The notes: a model not told the origin generated them from the letters alone. Counted from the first letter of the stretch, positions 43,141 to 52,819 are shown. The stretch: DNA of 64,000 nt from Parafrankia irregularis (GCF_001536285.1 NZ_FAOZ01000020.1:1-64000), one strand, 5' to 3'. Numbers and translations are program-made.

Positions 43141-44775
43141 GTGACGGCGACGACGGCGCAGCTTCCCCGACCCGAGACCGGGCCGTCCGGGTCGCCCGGC
43201 CCGGCGGGACCGGCCGGGCGCGCGCGGGTCACACCGGATGGCTCCGCGACGCCCGTCACCGCGCGCGAGCGGCTGTACCGACCGATGCCGACCGACCGGT
43301 TCGTCGGCTGGCTCGCGCCGGTGCTGCTCGCGGTGGCCGCCGGCGTCCTGCGCTTCTGGCGCCTTACCGAGCCCCGCGGGATGTACTTCGACGAGATCTA
43401 CTACGTCAAGGACGCCTGGGGTCTCATGACCGCCGGCTACGAGATCGACTCAAACACCTGCAACGGGCCCGCGTACGTCGTCCATCCACCGTTCGGCAAG
43501 TGGCTGATGGCCGCGTCGCAGTGGCTGTTCGGCTACGTCGACTGCGGCGGCGCCGCGCACGGCAGCCCCGAGCTGGGCTGGCGCTTCTCGTCCGCGCTCG
43601 CCGGGACGCTGGCCGTCCTGGTGCTCGCCCGCACCGCCCGCCGGATGTTCCGCTCGACGGTGCTCGGGTGCTTCGCGGGACTGCTGCTGGCGCTGGACGG
43701 GCTCGAGTTCGTCCAGAGCCGCATCGGCATCCTCGACATCTTCCTGATGACGGGCATCGTCGTGGCCCTGGCGTGTCTGGTCCTCGATCGCGACCACGGC
43801 CGCCGGCGGCTGGCCGACCGGCTCGACCGGGTGGCGGCCGGCGCGGCCGGCACGGGCTCGGCGGCCGATGCCCGGTACGGGCCCAGACTCGGCCTGCGCC
43901 CCTGGCGAGTGGCCATGGGGGTGGCACTCGGGGCCTCGCTCGGGGTCAAGTGGAGTGCCCTCTACACCGTGATCGGTTTCGCCGCGCTCGCCCTGGCGTG
44001 GGACATCGGTGCCCGACGCACGGCCGGGGTGCGCTCACCCGTTCTGGGCGCGCTGCGCCGCGACCTGCCCGGCTGGCTGGTGGGCTTCGTGATCCTGCCG
44101 ATAGTGACCTTCCTGGCAACCTGGACGGGCTGGTTCGTCACCGACGGCGGCTGGAACCGCCACGAGCACGGTGACGGCTTCGTCAACGCCTGGTGGAGCT
44201 GGTGGGACTACCAGCGGGAGGTGCTCAGGTTCCACGAGGGGCTGTCGGACAGCCACCCGTTCCGCTCGACGCCGATGAGCTGGCTCGTGCTCGGCCGCCC
44301 GATCGCCTACTTCTACAGCTCCCCCGCGTTCGGGGCCGAGGGCTGCACAGCGCCCGGCGGCTGCTCGCGTGAGGTCATCGCCCTGGGGAACCCGGCGATC
44401 TGGTGGGGCGGCACCGCGGCCCTGGTCGGCTCGCTGGCGCTGTGGGTGCGTCGCCGCGACTGGCGGGCGGCGCTGGTGCTCGTCGGCTTCGGTTCGGCCT
44501 TCCTGCCCTGGCTGCTGCTCCCCAGCCGGACGATGTTCTTCTTCTACGCGCTGCCGAGCCTTCCGTTCCTGGTGCTGGGGCTCACCGCGATGGCAGGCCT
44601 GGCCCTCGGGCCGCGGGACGCCTCCGAGGCCAGGCGGCTCGGCGGCGCGCTCTCGGTCGGCGTGTACACGGTGATCGTGGTCCTGTTGTTCGCCTACTTC
44701 TACCCGATCCTGGCGGCAGAGGTGATTCCTTATTCATCCTGGCGAATGCGCATGTGGTTCCCGGGGTGGATCTGA
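43141..44775 (+). CDS. Polyprenyl-phosphate-mannose protein O-mannosyltransferase (GT39, PMT family)
   Basis: A multi-pass GT-C enzyme that transfers mannose from polyprenyl-phosphate mannose to Ser/Thr of exported proteins. The first outer loop GMYFDEIYYVKDAWG carries the catalytic Asp-Glu. VHPPFGKWLMAASQWLFGY, LGWRFSSALAGTLAVLVLAR, GLSDSHPFRSTPMSWLVL and the C-terminal SRTMFFFYALPSLPFLVLGL are conserved in actinobacterial Pmt. 544 residues from a GTG. The same enzyme type may modify the Pro/Thr-rich linker of the beta-helix protein. Confidence 0.93.
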   Translation: MTATTAQLPRPETGPSGSPGPAGPAGRARVTPDGSATPVTARERLYRPMPTDRFVGWLAPVLLAVAAGVLRFWRLTEPRGMYFDEIYYVKDAWGLMTAGYEIDSNTCNGPAYVVHPPFGKWLMAASQWLFGYVDCGGAAHGSPELGWRFSSALAGTLAVLVLARTARRMFRSTVLGCFAGLLLALDGLEFVQSRIGILDIFLMTGIVVALACLVLDRDHGRRRLADRLDRVAAGAAGTGSAADARYGPRLGLRPWRVAMGVALGASLGVKWSALYTVIGFAALALAWDIGARRTAGVRSPVLGALRRDLPGWLVGFVILPIVTFLATWTGWFVTDGGWNRHEHGDGFVNAWWSWWDYQREVLRFHEGLSDSHPFRSTPMSWLVLGRPIAYFYSSPAFGAEGCTAPGGCSREVIALGNPAIWWGGTAALVGSLALWVRRRDWRAALVLVGFGSAFLPWLLLPSRTMFFFYALPSLPFLVLGLTAMAGLALGPRDASEARRLGGALSVGVYTVIVVLLFAYFYPILAAEVIPYSSWRMRMWFPGWI

Positions 44776-45225
44776 CCCGGTTTCGGCAGCGTTGCGTTCC
44801 AGGGCCGGCACGCAGCGCCCCGGACGCCCCCGCAGGGGCGGCGTCGCCCGGCCGCATTACGCGCCAGATCGACCGGAACAGACCACAGCCGTGTCCCATG
44901 TCACCTTTACCGAAAACTCGCCGCCGTGCTGACAACGCCCCGAAGTGGGAGCATCACCCAGAGATGACACCGGCTGAATCGGGTCGACACGGGGGAGACG
45001 CTTTCAACCATGGGAAGTCACCGAAAGTCCATGCCGTCCGCGACTAGCAGCATCGCCTCACCCGAGAAAGAGGGGGGTCACGAACGAGCCGACAACCCGA
45101 TCAGGGATCGTGGATCGGTCACCACGTCCCTTGGCCGCAAGGACGGGGATGCCCAGACGGGTCCCCGCGGCACGATCGGCCACCGGCCACGGGTGTCCGG
45201 GGGACCCGAACTGGGAGGAAAGACC
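44776..45225. other. 450-base gap after pmt
   Basis: CGCCCC-cgca-GGGGCG (44825-44840) is a compact hairpin 50 bases past the pmt stop and may be its terminator, though no T-run follows. The rest shows no gene with convincing codon character; it must contain the promoter of the small gene at 45226. Confidence 0.4.
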
Positions 45226-45423
45226 ATGGCGGATGTGTCGGTACGCTTCGCAATGACCGATGACAGCGAGATCGTCCTGAACCTCTCGCTCACCCAGGCG
45301 ATCCGGCTCACCGAAGCCATCGCGTCGAAGGTCAGCCAGGCCATGACCGAGCAGCCGCGCGCGGGCATGAACGGCAACGCCTACGGCCCGGGAGTGCGCC
45401 CGGGGCCGTACTCGACGTCCTGA
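45226..45423 (+). CDS. Small conserved-looking protein, 65 residues, unknown function
   Basis: MADVSVRFAMTDDSEIVLNL followed by a Leu/Ala-rich helix (TQAIRLTEAIASKVSQAM) and a Gly/Pro tail. An excellent GGGAGGAAAG lies 7-8 bases before the ATG, much better than for the longer in-frame reading. No family is recognised. The final 43 bases overlap the end of the convergent gene at 45381. Confidence 0.6.
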   Translation: MADVSVRFAMTDDSEIVLNLSLTQAIRLTEAIASKVSQAMTEQPRAGMNGNAYGPGVRPGPYSTS

Positions 45424-46337
45424 TTTCTCCTGGCGCCGTCGGGGCGCCCGAAAACCGCGTCCGGTCGCAGCTCCGGGCGATGCTCCGGCACACCTGGCCC
45501 GCCCGCCGACGCCACGACGACGACGTCGGAGCCTGGCGGGCCCGGCATCGTGTGCCGGGCCGCTGACCCGACCGTGAAGTCGGAGCCGACGACCGCTATC
45601 CCGTTTCCGGCCGCCGGTGCGCCGGCCGGTCGGCCGGGGCGGGCCGGTACAGGCGGGCTCTGGATCGGCGAACTCTGATTCGGCCTCACCTGGCCTGGCT
45701 GTACCTGGCCGGGCTGGGTCTGGCCGGGCTGGGTCTGGCCGGGCTGCGCCGACGGCCCGGGCTGCGCAGACGGCGATGCCTTCGCATGGTCGGGCCCGGT
45801 GAGCTCCGCGATCAGCGCGTTGAGCAGCTGGAGATCTCGGCGGCGCAGCTCGGCCAGCGAGGCCGCGTCGGAGTGGCCTGGCGTGAGAGCGGCCCGCACC
45901 CTGCTGAGCGCGCTGCGCAGCGCCCCCAGCGCCTCGGGGGCGAGCAGCCCCTCCCGCAGCACCAGCACCACCTGCCCGCCGTGATCGACGACGTCGCAGG
46001 GCTGGCTCATCTGCATCGTGACGACACGCAGGCCCATCGGCGCCTCCTGGTCATAGACCAGGCAGAGCTTGTCCTCCGCCAGCACCTCCGCGGACCCGTC
46101 GTCCCACAGCACGGTCGCGCGGGCACACGGCGACGTGGCCACCGGCATGGCGTCGACACGAACGCCGTCCTGGGCCGCCGGCGCCTCCTGCCACTGCACC
46201 GGATGAACCGACAGCACGGTCCCACGCCGGGACCACACTCCACCGCCAAGGTCATCCACCGGGAAGACCCGGTCGCCGCGAGCGAACATGACAAGGCCGG
46301 CTCGACCGTCCTCGATGGTCGGCCACTGCTTGGTCAT
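45381..46337 (-). CDS. Hypothetical protein with Gln/Pro-Gly repeat linker
   Basis: 318 residues from the ATG at 46337. The first ~160 residues look folded (MFARGDRVFPVDDLGGG, GTVLSVHPVQW, ATVLWDDGSAEVLAEDKLCLVYD), with short beta-rich segments suggesting an SH3-like or small-barrel pair. A helical segment (SLAELRRRDLQLLNALIAEL) follows. Residues ~215-250 are SAQPGQTQPGQ-type repeats and the end is Gly/Pro-rich. No family is recognised. No signal peptide or membrane helix. Confidence 0.6.
   Translation of the reverse strand: MTKQWPTIEDGRAGLVMFARGDRVFPVDDLGGGVWSRRGTVLSVHPVQWQEAPAAQDGVRVDAMPVATSPCARATVLWDDGSAEVLAEDKLCLVYDQEAPMGLRVVTMQMSQPCDVVDHGGQVVLVLREGLLAPEALGALRSALSRVRAALTPGHSDAASLAELRRRDLQLLNALIAELTGPDHAKASPSAQPGPSAQPGQTQPGQTQPGQVQPGQVRPNQSSPIQSPPVPARPGRPAGAPAAGNGIAVVGSDFTVGSAARHTMPGPPGSDVVVVASAGGPGVPEHRPELRPDAVFGRPDGARRNQDVEYGPGRTPGP
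45690..45749. repeat. Four 15-bp tandem units in the 45381 gene
   Basis: CTGGCCGGGCTGGGT at 45705 and 45720, with variants at 45690 and 45735. They encode the QPGQT/QPGQV repeat on the minus strand. Confidence 0.85.
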
Positions 46338-46689
46338 GCGGCGATCGTAGGGCGCGCGCTCCGAGCCTGGATACCCGAGACCCCGGGCAACGCCGCCACG
46401 CCGGCGTGACACCACACCGCACCAAGATCGACCAAGGGCGACTTCACTGTCAGAACAGGTATTTCAGGTGATTCCGCGCCGTTGCGCGATCCGGCCGCGG
46501 GCCGGCACGACCGACAACCCCATCGGGTAGTCGGCGGCACCTTCGGCGCCCCCATCCGTCCCGGCATGCGGGGTGGTTCGGCCGCCCGGGCGAGGTACCT
46601 TCGGCTGACCCCGCCGATGTGGACCGAGGACCCCCCGCACCCGCCCGCCGCTCCGGCCACGCCCGGACCTCCCACGCGCGGAGAACTGC
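46338..46689. other. 352-base divergent gap before the GH15 gene
   Basis: No gene is supported. The region must hold the promoters of both flanking genes; no clear operator or hairpin is seen. Confidence 0.35.
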
Positions 46690-48489
46690 ATGCCCGGATC
46701 CGACCATCCACCGAGCAGCTACCCACCGATCGAGGAACACGCGGTCATCGGCGACCTGCGCACCGTGGCCCTCGTCGCCACGGACGGCACGATCGACTGG
46801 TACTGCCCGCAGCGTTTCGACGGTGCCTCCGTCTTCGCGAGCCTGCTCGACGCCGACCGCGGCGGATCCTTCCGCATCCACTGCTCCCGGTCCAAGGCCA
46901 AGCAGCTCTACCTGCCCGACTCCAACATCCTGATGACCCGCTTCCTCACCCCCCATTCGGTGGGCGAGGTGGTGGACTTCATGGTCCCGGTCGACAACGA
47001 CCTCACCGAGACGCCACACGTGATCGTCCGGCAGGCACGCGCCGTGCGCGGCACCGCCGGGTTCAACCTGCGTTGCGACCCCCGTTTCGACTATGGACGG
47101 GCGTCGCACACGGTGACCCTGGTTCCCGGGGCCGGGGCGGTCTTCGAGTCGGCCGCCGGCACCCTCGTCCTGCGCACGGCTCTGCCGCTGCGGGTGGAGG
47201 GCACCGCGGTCACCTGCGCGTTCGAGCTGGCCATGGGTGAGACGTCCGAAATCGTGCTGGAGTGGAACTCGCGGATCCGGCCGCTCGCGCCCGGCGAGGC
47301 GGACGAGATGTTCGCCCGGACGCTGTCGTACTGGCAGACCTGGCTGCGCAGGGGCCGCTACCAGGGCCGCTGGCGGGAGATGGTGCTGCGGTCCGCCCTG
47401 GTCCTGAAGCTGCTCGTGTACCGCCCGACCGGGGCACTCATCGCGGCCCCGACCACCTCCCTGCCGGAGGAGCTCGGCGGGGTGCGCAACTGGGACTACC
47501 GCTACACCTGGATCCGCGACGCCGCGTTCACGACCTACGCGCTGATGGCCCTCGGTTTCACCGACGAGGCCGCGGCCTTCATGGACTGGCTGGAACAACG
47601 CTGCAAGGAGGCACCGCCGGGCCGCGGGCTGCGCGTGCTCTACAGCGTCGACGGCAACGCCGACCTGGACGAGATCGTGCTCGACCACCTCGCGGGCTAC
47701 CGCGGCTCCAAGCCGGTCCGGATCGGCAACGGCGCCGCCGACCAGCTCCAGCTGGACATCTACGGCGAGCTGATGGACTCGGTCTACCTGTACAACAAGC
47801 GGGTCCCGATCTCCTTCCAGCTCTGGGAGGCGCTCGGGCGCCAGCTCGACTGGCTCGGCCGGCACTGGGAGCAGCCCGACGAGGGGATCTGGGAGACCCG
47901 AGGCGGGCGGCAACGGTTCACCTACTCCGCCGTCATGACCTGGGTGGCGTTCGAGCGGGCATGCCGGATCTCCCGGCAGCGCGGCCTGCCCGGCCCCACC
48001 AACGACTGGAAGGAGCACGCCGGCCGGGCCTACCGCTTCGTCCAGAACGAGGCCTGGGACCCGCGCAACGGCGCCTACATGGAGTTCCCGGGCTCACCAC
48101 GGCTGGACGCCTCGCTGCTGTGCATGCCGCTGGTGAAGTTCTCCGGCCCCACCGACCCCCGGTTCCTCTCGACGCTGGACCGGGTCGGCACCGAGCTCGT
48201 CAGCGACAGCCTGGTCCGGCGCTACGCCGCGGACGGCAGCGACGGCATCACCGGTGACGAGGGCACGTTCAACCTGTGCTCGTTCTGGTATGTGGAGGCG
48301 CTGACCAGGGCCGGGCGCATCACCGAGGCCCGCATGGTCTTCGAGAAGATGCTCACCTACGCCAACCATGTGGGCCTCTACGCCGAGGAGATCGGCCCGT
48401 CCGGCGAGGCCCTGGGCAACTTCCCGCAGGCGTTCACCCACCTGGCGCTGATCAGCGCGGCGATCCATCTGGACCGCGCACTCCCCTAG
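46690..48489 (+). CDS. Glycoside hydrolase family 15 protein (glucoamylase/trehalase-like)
   Basis: An N-terminal beta domain (IEEHAVIGDLRTVALVATDGTIDWYCPQRF is the typical opening) precedes an (alpha/alpha)6 barrel: GGVRNWDYRYTWIRDAAFTTYAL (substrate-binding WIRD), GIWETRGG near the first catalytic Glu, and GDEGTFNLCSFWYVEAL near the second. Length 599 fits bacterial GH15 proteins, which include glucoamylases and, in mycobacteria, a trehalase. No signal peptide, so a cytoplasmic role in trehalose or glycogen breakdown is likely. GGAGA precedes the ATG. Confidence 0.92.
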   Translation: MPGSDHPPSSYPPIEEHAVIGDLRTVALVATDGTIDWYCPQRFDGASVFASLLDADRGGSFRIHCSRSKAKQLYLPDSNILMTRFLTPHSVGEVVDFMVPVDNDLTETPHVIVRQARAVRGTAGFNLRCDPRFDYGRASHTVTLVPGAGAVFESAAGTLVLRTALPLRVEGTAVTCAFELAMGETSEIVLEWNSRIRPLAPGEADEMFARTLSYWQTWLRRGRYQGRWREMVLRSALVLKLLVYRPTGALIAAPTTSLPEELGGVRNWDYRYTWIRDAAFTTYALMALGFTDEAAAFMDWLEQRCKEAPPGRGLRVLYSVDGNADLDEIVLDHLAGYRGSKPVRIGNGAADQLQLDIYGELMDSVYLYNKRVPISFQLWEALGRQLDWLGRHWEQPDEGIWETRGGRQRFTYSAVMTWVAFERACRISRQRGLPGPTNDWKEHAGRAYRFVQNEAWDPRNGAYMEFPGSPRLDASLLCMPLVKFSGPTDPRFLSTLDRVGTELVSDSLVRRYAADGSDGITGDEGTFNLCSFWYVEALTRAGRITEARMVFEKMLTYANHVGLYAEEIGPSGEALGNFPQAFTHLALISAAIHLDRALP

Positions 48490-48810
48490 CCAGGGTCCTG
48501 CGCCTCGGTAGCGGCCCCGGCGCCGCGCCCCGGTGCCGCGCCTCGGGCCGCGCCGCGGGCAGTCGTTGCGACCAGACAAGACCTGAGGATCCTGGCCGTC
48601 AGGACGACGAAAATCCCATGATCTTCAGGAGGCGGCGATCTCAACCGCGCCGCCTGCGTGCGTGACTGGGCCCGCGTGTTGTCTTGCCACGGACATCTCG
48701 CCGGATTCCGCGGTGAGGTCACCTATCGTGACATCCCGATCGGGCAGTGCGCTCATGCCCGGCAGGCGCCGGTCCGCCGGCTGGATGCGTCGGACCGAGG
48801 AGGCCCAAGG
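48490..48810. other. 321-base gap before the FAD-protein gene
   Basis: AGGCGGCG (48630-48637) and CGCCGCCT (48648-48655) form an 8-bp hairpin. Otherwise the sequence is GC-rich without a recognisable gene. Confidence 0.35.
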
Positions 48811-50667
48811 GTGAACCGCGCGCACTTTCCCGGCGACCGGGATCCGCGCCACGGCGGTTTCGGCAGCGGCAGCGGTGTCGGCAGCGGTCCGGCCGATGGT
48901 TCCCACGGTGGTTCCGACGAAGCTGTCGACGGGCCCACGACCGTGCTCGGCGGCTCGGCGACGCCCGGGGCTCCGCCGGACCATGCCCGCCCCGCCCAGC
49001 CGCCCGGCCGGGCCGCACGACCCTCAGCCCGCCCAGCCCGGCCCGGGCCGCCACCGGCTCCGGCTCGGCCAGGACCGCCGCCGCCTCGCCCGGCCGCGCC
49101 GCCGGCACCCGCCGCGCCCGCGCCGGCGCGGGTCGGCGAGCCGCCCGTCCGCGGTGACCTCACTCCCCAGCTGCTCGAGACGTCGGTGTGGACGGACCGC
49201 ATGCTGGCCGAGGCGGGCATCCCCGTCCACGACACGTCACTGGTCACGGTCGGTGGCGGGATCGGCTCGTTCGTACTCGTGGACTATCTGCGTATCGCGG
49301 GGGCTCCGACCTCGGCGATCCGGGTGCTATCCAACATCGACCACCCGTGGCAGACCTACCGTTACCTGACCCGGGTGTCCCAGATCCCCGACCACGAGCG
49401 GATTCGTTCGGATTCGGGGTCGACCCCGGACAACATCTGGGCCTTCCCGTCCTACGCCGTGCGCGAGGCGTTCGCCGCCCGCGGCCTGCGGGGCTTTCTC
49501 GCGCCGCTGTGGCAGGTGGCCACCGAGCCGGTGTTCTCGGACTACTTCACCCCGAGAATCGGCGCGGTCTTCGAAAGCATGGCGCGGGAGGCGGACCGGA
49601 TCTCCTACCGGGAGATGCTGGTCTCCGGTCAGGTGCGCATGGTGCGCCGCCGTGCCGGTGGCGGCTACCTGACGATCATCACACCGCCCAAGGGCCACGC
49701 CCCGACCCGCCGGGTGGCGTTCCGCAGCCAGCACGTCCATCTGGGCGTCGGCTACCCGGGCCTGAAGTTCCTTCCGGACCTGCAGGAGTACCGGTCCCGC
49801 TACGGGGACGTCCGGCGGGTCGTCAACGCCTATGAGCCCCACGAGCATGTCTACGACGAGCTCATCCGACGGCCGGCGACGGTGGTCGTCCGCGGAGCCG
49901 GCATCGTCGCCTCACGCATTCTGGACCGGCTGATCACCGACCGCGACCGACACCAGGCCGGGACGCACATCGTGCATCTGTTCCGGACCTATGTCCGGGG
50001 CTCCCACGGCCCGAGCGTGTTCATGCGCCGCCGCGGTGGCGACGGGTGGGCCTACCAGGGCTTCAACTATCCCAAGTCGGTCTGGGGCGGCCAGCTCAAG
50101 GCCCGCATGAGAACACTCGAAGGCGACGAGCGCAAGGCGCTCTACGACACGATCGGCGGAACGAACACCCCCCGGCGGCGCCGCTGGCAGGCAGACCTCG
50201 CCCGCGGCCGGCACGAGGGCTGGTACGTCACCAGGGTCGGCGAGGTGGAACGGCTCGCCCCCGGAACGGACGGGACGGTCGTCACCCGCGTCCGCACCGC
50301 CGACGGGATGCTGGAGATCCCGGCGGCCTACGTCATCGACGCCACCGGCCTCGTCGCGGACATCCGGGAGCACCGGGTCCTGGCGGACCTGCTTGACCAC
50401 TCGGGCGCCGGCCACAATCCGCTCGGGCGCCTCGATGTGGAACGGACCTTCGAGGTCCGCGGCACACGCAGCGGCCCGGGCCGGCTCTACGCGTCGGGAG
50501 CGGCGACCCTCGGCGGCTACTTCCCGGGCGTGGACACCTTCCTGGGACTGCAGATCGCCGCCCAGGAAATCTGTGACGACCTGGCTTCGCAGGGATTCGT
50601 ACCCCACCTGGGGGTAGCACGTTCGGTGTCCCAATGGGCGCGCTGGATGCGCAACCAGCCGGTCTGA
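48811..50667 (+). CDS. FAD/NAD(P)-binding oxidoreductase with Pro-rich N-terminal extension
   Basis: The first ~120 residues are Gly then Pro/Ala-rich (ARPGPPPAPARPGPPPP). The enzyme begins near TSVWTDRMLAEAGIPVHDTS: VTVGGGIGSFVLVDYLRIAG is the first dinucleotide fold and VVVRGAGIVASRILDRL the second, as in flavoprotein monooxygenases and pyridine-nucleotide-dependent reductases. A C-terminal GRLYASGAATLGGYFPGVDTFLGLQIAA closes the FAD site. The GTG at 48811 has GAGGAGG upstream. The substrate is unknown; adjacency to a four-helix membrane protein (28-base gap) suggests a membrane redox role. Confidence 0.78.
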   Translation: MNRAHFPGDRDPRHGGFGSGSGVGSGPADGSHGGSDEAVDGPTTVLGGSATPGAPPDHARPAQPPGRAARPSARPARPGPPPAPARPGPPPPRPAAPPAPAAPAPARVGEPPVRGDLTPQLLETSVWTDRMLAEAGIPVHDTSLVTVGGGIGSFVLVDYLRIAGAPTSAIRVLSNIDHPWQTYRYLTRVSQIPDHERIRSDSGSTPDNIWAFPSYAVREAFAARGLRGFLAPLWQVATEPVFSDYFTPRIGAVFESMAREADRISYREMLVSGQVRMVRRRAGGGYLTIITPPKGHAPTRRVAFRSQHVHLGVGYPGLKFLPDLQEYRSRYGDVRRVVNAYEPHEHVYDELIRRPATVVVRGAGIVASRILDRLITDRDRHQAGTHIVHLFRTYVRGSHGPSVFMRRRGGDGWAYQGFNYPKSVWGGQLKARMRTLEGDERKALYDTIGGTNTPRRRRWQADLARGRHEGWYVTRVGEVERLAPGTDGTVVTRVRTADGMLEIPAAYVIDATGLVADIREHRVLADLLDHSGAGHNPLGRLDVERTFEVRGTRSGPGRLYASGAATLGGYFPGVDTFLGLQIAAQEICDDLASQGFVPHLGVARSVSQWARWMRNQPV

Positions 50668-50695
50668 CGTCGTACCCGATCGGAGAAATCGAACC

Positions 50696-51130
50696 ATGGT
50701 GCCGACACTGGCCGGACGACTTCAGACCCGGCTGTTCCTGCTCGCCACTGTCGGTGTTGTTCTGACAGTCCTGGTCACTCCTTTGCTGCCCGTCGACGCA
50801 CCGCTCGGCACCGCCTACCGGGCGAGTTTCGGTGTGCTGTTCGCCGTCGCCCTGCTCGGGATGGGCTGGGAGCTCGCCTACCACGGCCTGCAGCAGTTCC
50901 GGTGGGAGAAGGACTGGCCGACGATGTTCGGCCTGCTCACAGCCCTGAACGAGGGTCTGCTGGTCTGGCTGGCGGTGCGGGCGGACGCGGTACCGGGCGC
51001 GGCCGGGCTGTCGGGCAGCGCCTTCGTGATCCATTTCGGGGTCGTCTGGGTCGGCGTGTGGCTCTGTGCGAACGGCCCGATGCGCGTCCCGTTCCTGCGG
51101 TGGCGCTTCCACGGCGGGCGCCTGCTCTGA
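50696..51130 (+). CDS. Four-helix membrane protein, unknown function
   Basis: 144 residues with four hydrophobic segments (LFLLATVGVVLTVLVTPLL; ASFGVLFAVALLGMGWELAY; PTMFGLLTALNEGLLVWLAV; FVIHFGVVWVGVWLCA). GWELAYHGLQQFRWEKDWP lies between helices 2 and 3 and may be a cytoplasmic loop with a functional His. GGAGAAA precedes the ATG. It follows the FAD gene by 28 bases, so it may be its membrane partner. No family recognised. Confidence 0.7.
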   Translation: MVPTLAGRLQTRLFLLATVGVVLTVLVTPLLPVDAPLGTAYRASFGVLFAVALLGMGWELAYHGLQQFRWEKDWPTMFGLLTALNEGLLVWLAVRADAVPGAAGLSGSAFVIHFGVVWVGVWLCANGPMRVPFLRWRFHGGRLL

Positions 51131-51382
51131 CCGCCGTCCCATCGACATCCACAAATGTGGCCCTTCAGGTGCTCTGGCGATTACGTCGCGCCCGGCCAGG
51201 TCGTGCTACCACGACGGCCCACCGGGCCGCACAGACGGCCCGACCGAGCGTGCAGAAGAGACATATCGGGTTCCTGCGGCGGTCAACGCGGCAGGATAAG
51301 TACCGTACGACGCGCGCGGGTGCCGCTAGTCTGAAGATCGGTACCGTTTGCACCACGCGGGTAAGCGGCGAAGGGCGAGGCA

Positions 51383-52819
51383 ATGGCGGGACTAGACCGT
51401 TTCCGGGTCGTGGTCGGGGCAGGCAACAGTGGGCAGCCGGGCGTGGTCGTAAGGCTGCCCGGTGTGCTTGTCGTCGCCTCCGTGGCCCGGCCCGAGACCA
51501 TCGAGACGACCAAGCGGCTGCTCGCCCTGTGCGCGGACGCCGCCGGTGAGGTCAGCGCGACGGGTACCGCGCTCGTCCGCCAGGCCGGCGCGCTGCTGTT
51601 CAACACCGAAGCCGAGCGGGTGCCCGCCTTCGGCCTGCTCACGACGTCCAACAACCGCATCCTCGTGCTCATCCACGGAGCCATGGACGTCGTCGCCACC
51701 GGCCCCACACCGGTCGCCCTCTCCGGCATGGACTCCGCGATCTGGGTCGACCGCCTGCTGCCAGCCGAGATCTCCCGGGTGGACATCGGTCCCACCGACA
51801 CGCTGCATGGCGCGCCCCGCTCCGGCTTCACCGGTCTCGACGACCTCGGCTTCCCGCTGGATCTGCGGATCGGCGCGGTGCCCGGCATCGGGGTGAGCCT
51901 GATCTCGGCCGATGCCAGCCCGCTGGCCGCGTCCTCCGCCGCCGCGGGCGCGGGCGCCGACGGGTTCCTCGCCGGGTTCGACTCACCGCGCGAGCCGATG
52001 ACGGGGGCCGCCCCCATTCCCACTCCGGGCACTCGGCTGCCCGACCCACTGTCGACCGCACCGCCCCCGCTGATCCCGCTGCGCAGTCAGGACGACGAGG
52101 TCCACCGCAGGCTCGTCGCGGCGGCCGAGCCGACGCAGGCGGCGGACTTCGACGAGCTCGACGAGGATCCCCCGACCGCGCTCGCGGAACACGAACTGCT
52201 CGCGCGCCGGCAGCGGCACGACGATCTCACCGACGACCTGGACGACGACCAGGACGCCGTCACCCAGCTGCCCGGCGACCAGAGCTTCACGGTGTCGGAT
52301 CTGATCGAGGACGACGACGCCGCGACGATGCTGCCCGACGCGGCACAGCCGCAGGTCGAGGGCATCCTGTGCGCCCACGGTCATTTCAACCACCCGCTCG
52401 CGCCGTACTGCGCCGAATGCGGCATCTCCCTGGCCCAGCAGACGAACCGGACGGTCCTCGGCCCGCGCCCGCCGGTCGGCGTCCTGGTGTTCGACGACGG
52501 GCAGACCGTCAACGTCGACATGGACCTGGTCATCGGGCGCCAGCCAGACCGGGACGAGGCGGTGCGCGCGGGCAACGCCCGGCCGCTGCCCGTGGAGGAC
52601 GGTGAGAGCGCGGTCTCCCGGGTGCACGCCGTCATCACGCTGAACGGGTGGGACGCCGTGATCACCGACCGCGGATCGGCGAACGGGACCTACATCGCCC
52701 CGCCGGAGGCGACGGTGTGGACTCCGCTGAGCCCGCACCAGCCCGCGCCCCTCGTGCCCGGCACCCGGGTGCAGGTCGGCAAGCGGACGTTCGTCTTCAA
52801 CTCGCACATTCAGATCTGA
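51383..52819 (+). CDS. FHA-domain protein with zinc-ribbon-like segment
   Basis: 478 residues. The first ~150 form a folded domain of unknown type (FRVVVGAGNSGQPGVVVRLPGVLVVAS, NRILVLIHGAMDVVATG). A long acidic linker (DDLTDDLDDDQDAV, EDDDAATMLPD) follows. CAHGHFNHPLAPYCAECG is a four-Cys/His zinc-ribbon-like element. The C-terminal ~100 residues are an FHA domain: VIGRQPDRDE, SAVSRVHAVITLNGWDA and DRGSANGTYI, with the Arg, Ser-Arg-x-His and Asn-Gly pTyr/pThr-binding residues. It should read phosphothreonine made by Ser/Thr kinases. GGGCGAGG lies before the ATG. Confidence 0.85.
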   Translation: MAGLDRFRVVVGAGNSGQPGVVVRLPGVLVVASVARPETIETTKRLLALCADAAGEVSATGTALVRQAGALLFNTEAERVPAFGLLTTSNNRILVLIHGAMDVVATGPTPVALSGMDSAIWVDRLLPAEISRVDIGPTDTLHGAPRSGFTGLDDLGFPLDLRIGAVPGIGVSLISADASPLAASSAAAGAGADGFLAGFDSPREPMTGAAPIPTPGTRLPDPLSTAPPPLIPLRSQDDEVHRRLVAAAEPTQAADFDELDEDPPTALAEHELLARRQRHDDLTDDLDDDQDAVTQLPGDQSFTVSDLIEDDDAATMLPDAAQPQVEGILCAHGHFNHPLAPYCAECGISLAQQTNRTVLGPRPPVGVLVFDDGQTVNVDMDLVIGRQPDRDEAVRAGNARPLPVEDGESAVSRVHAVITLNGWDAVITDRGSANGTYIAPPEATVWTPLSPHQPAPLVPGTRVQVGKRTFVFNSHIQI

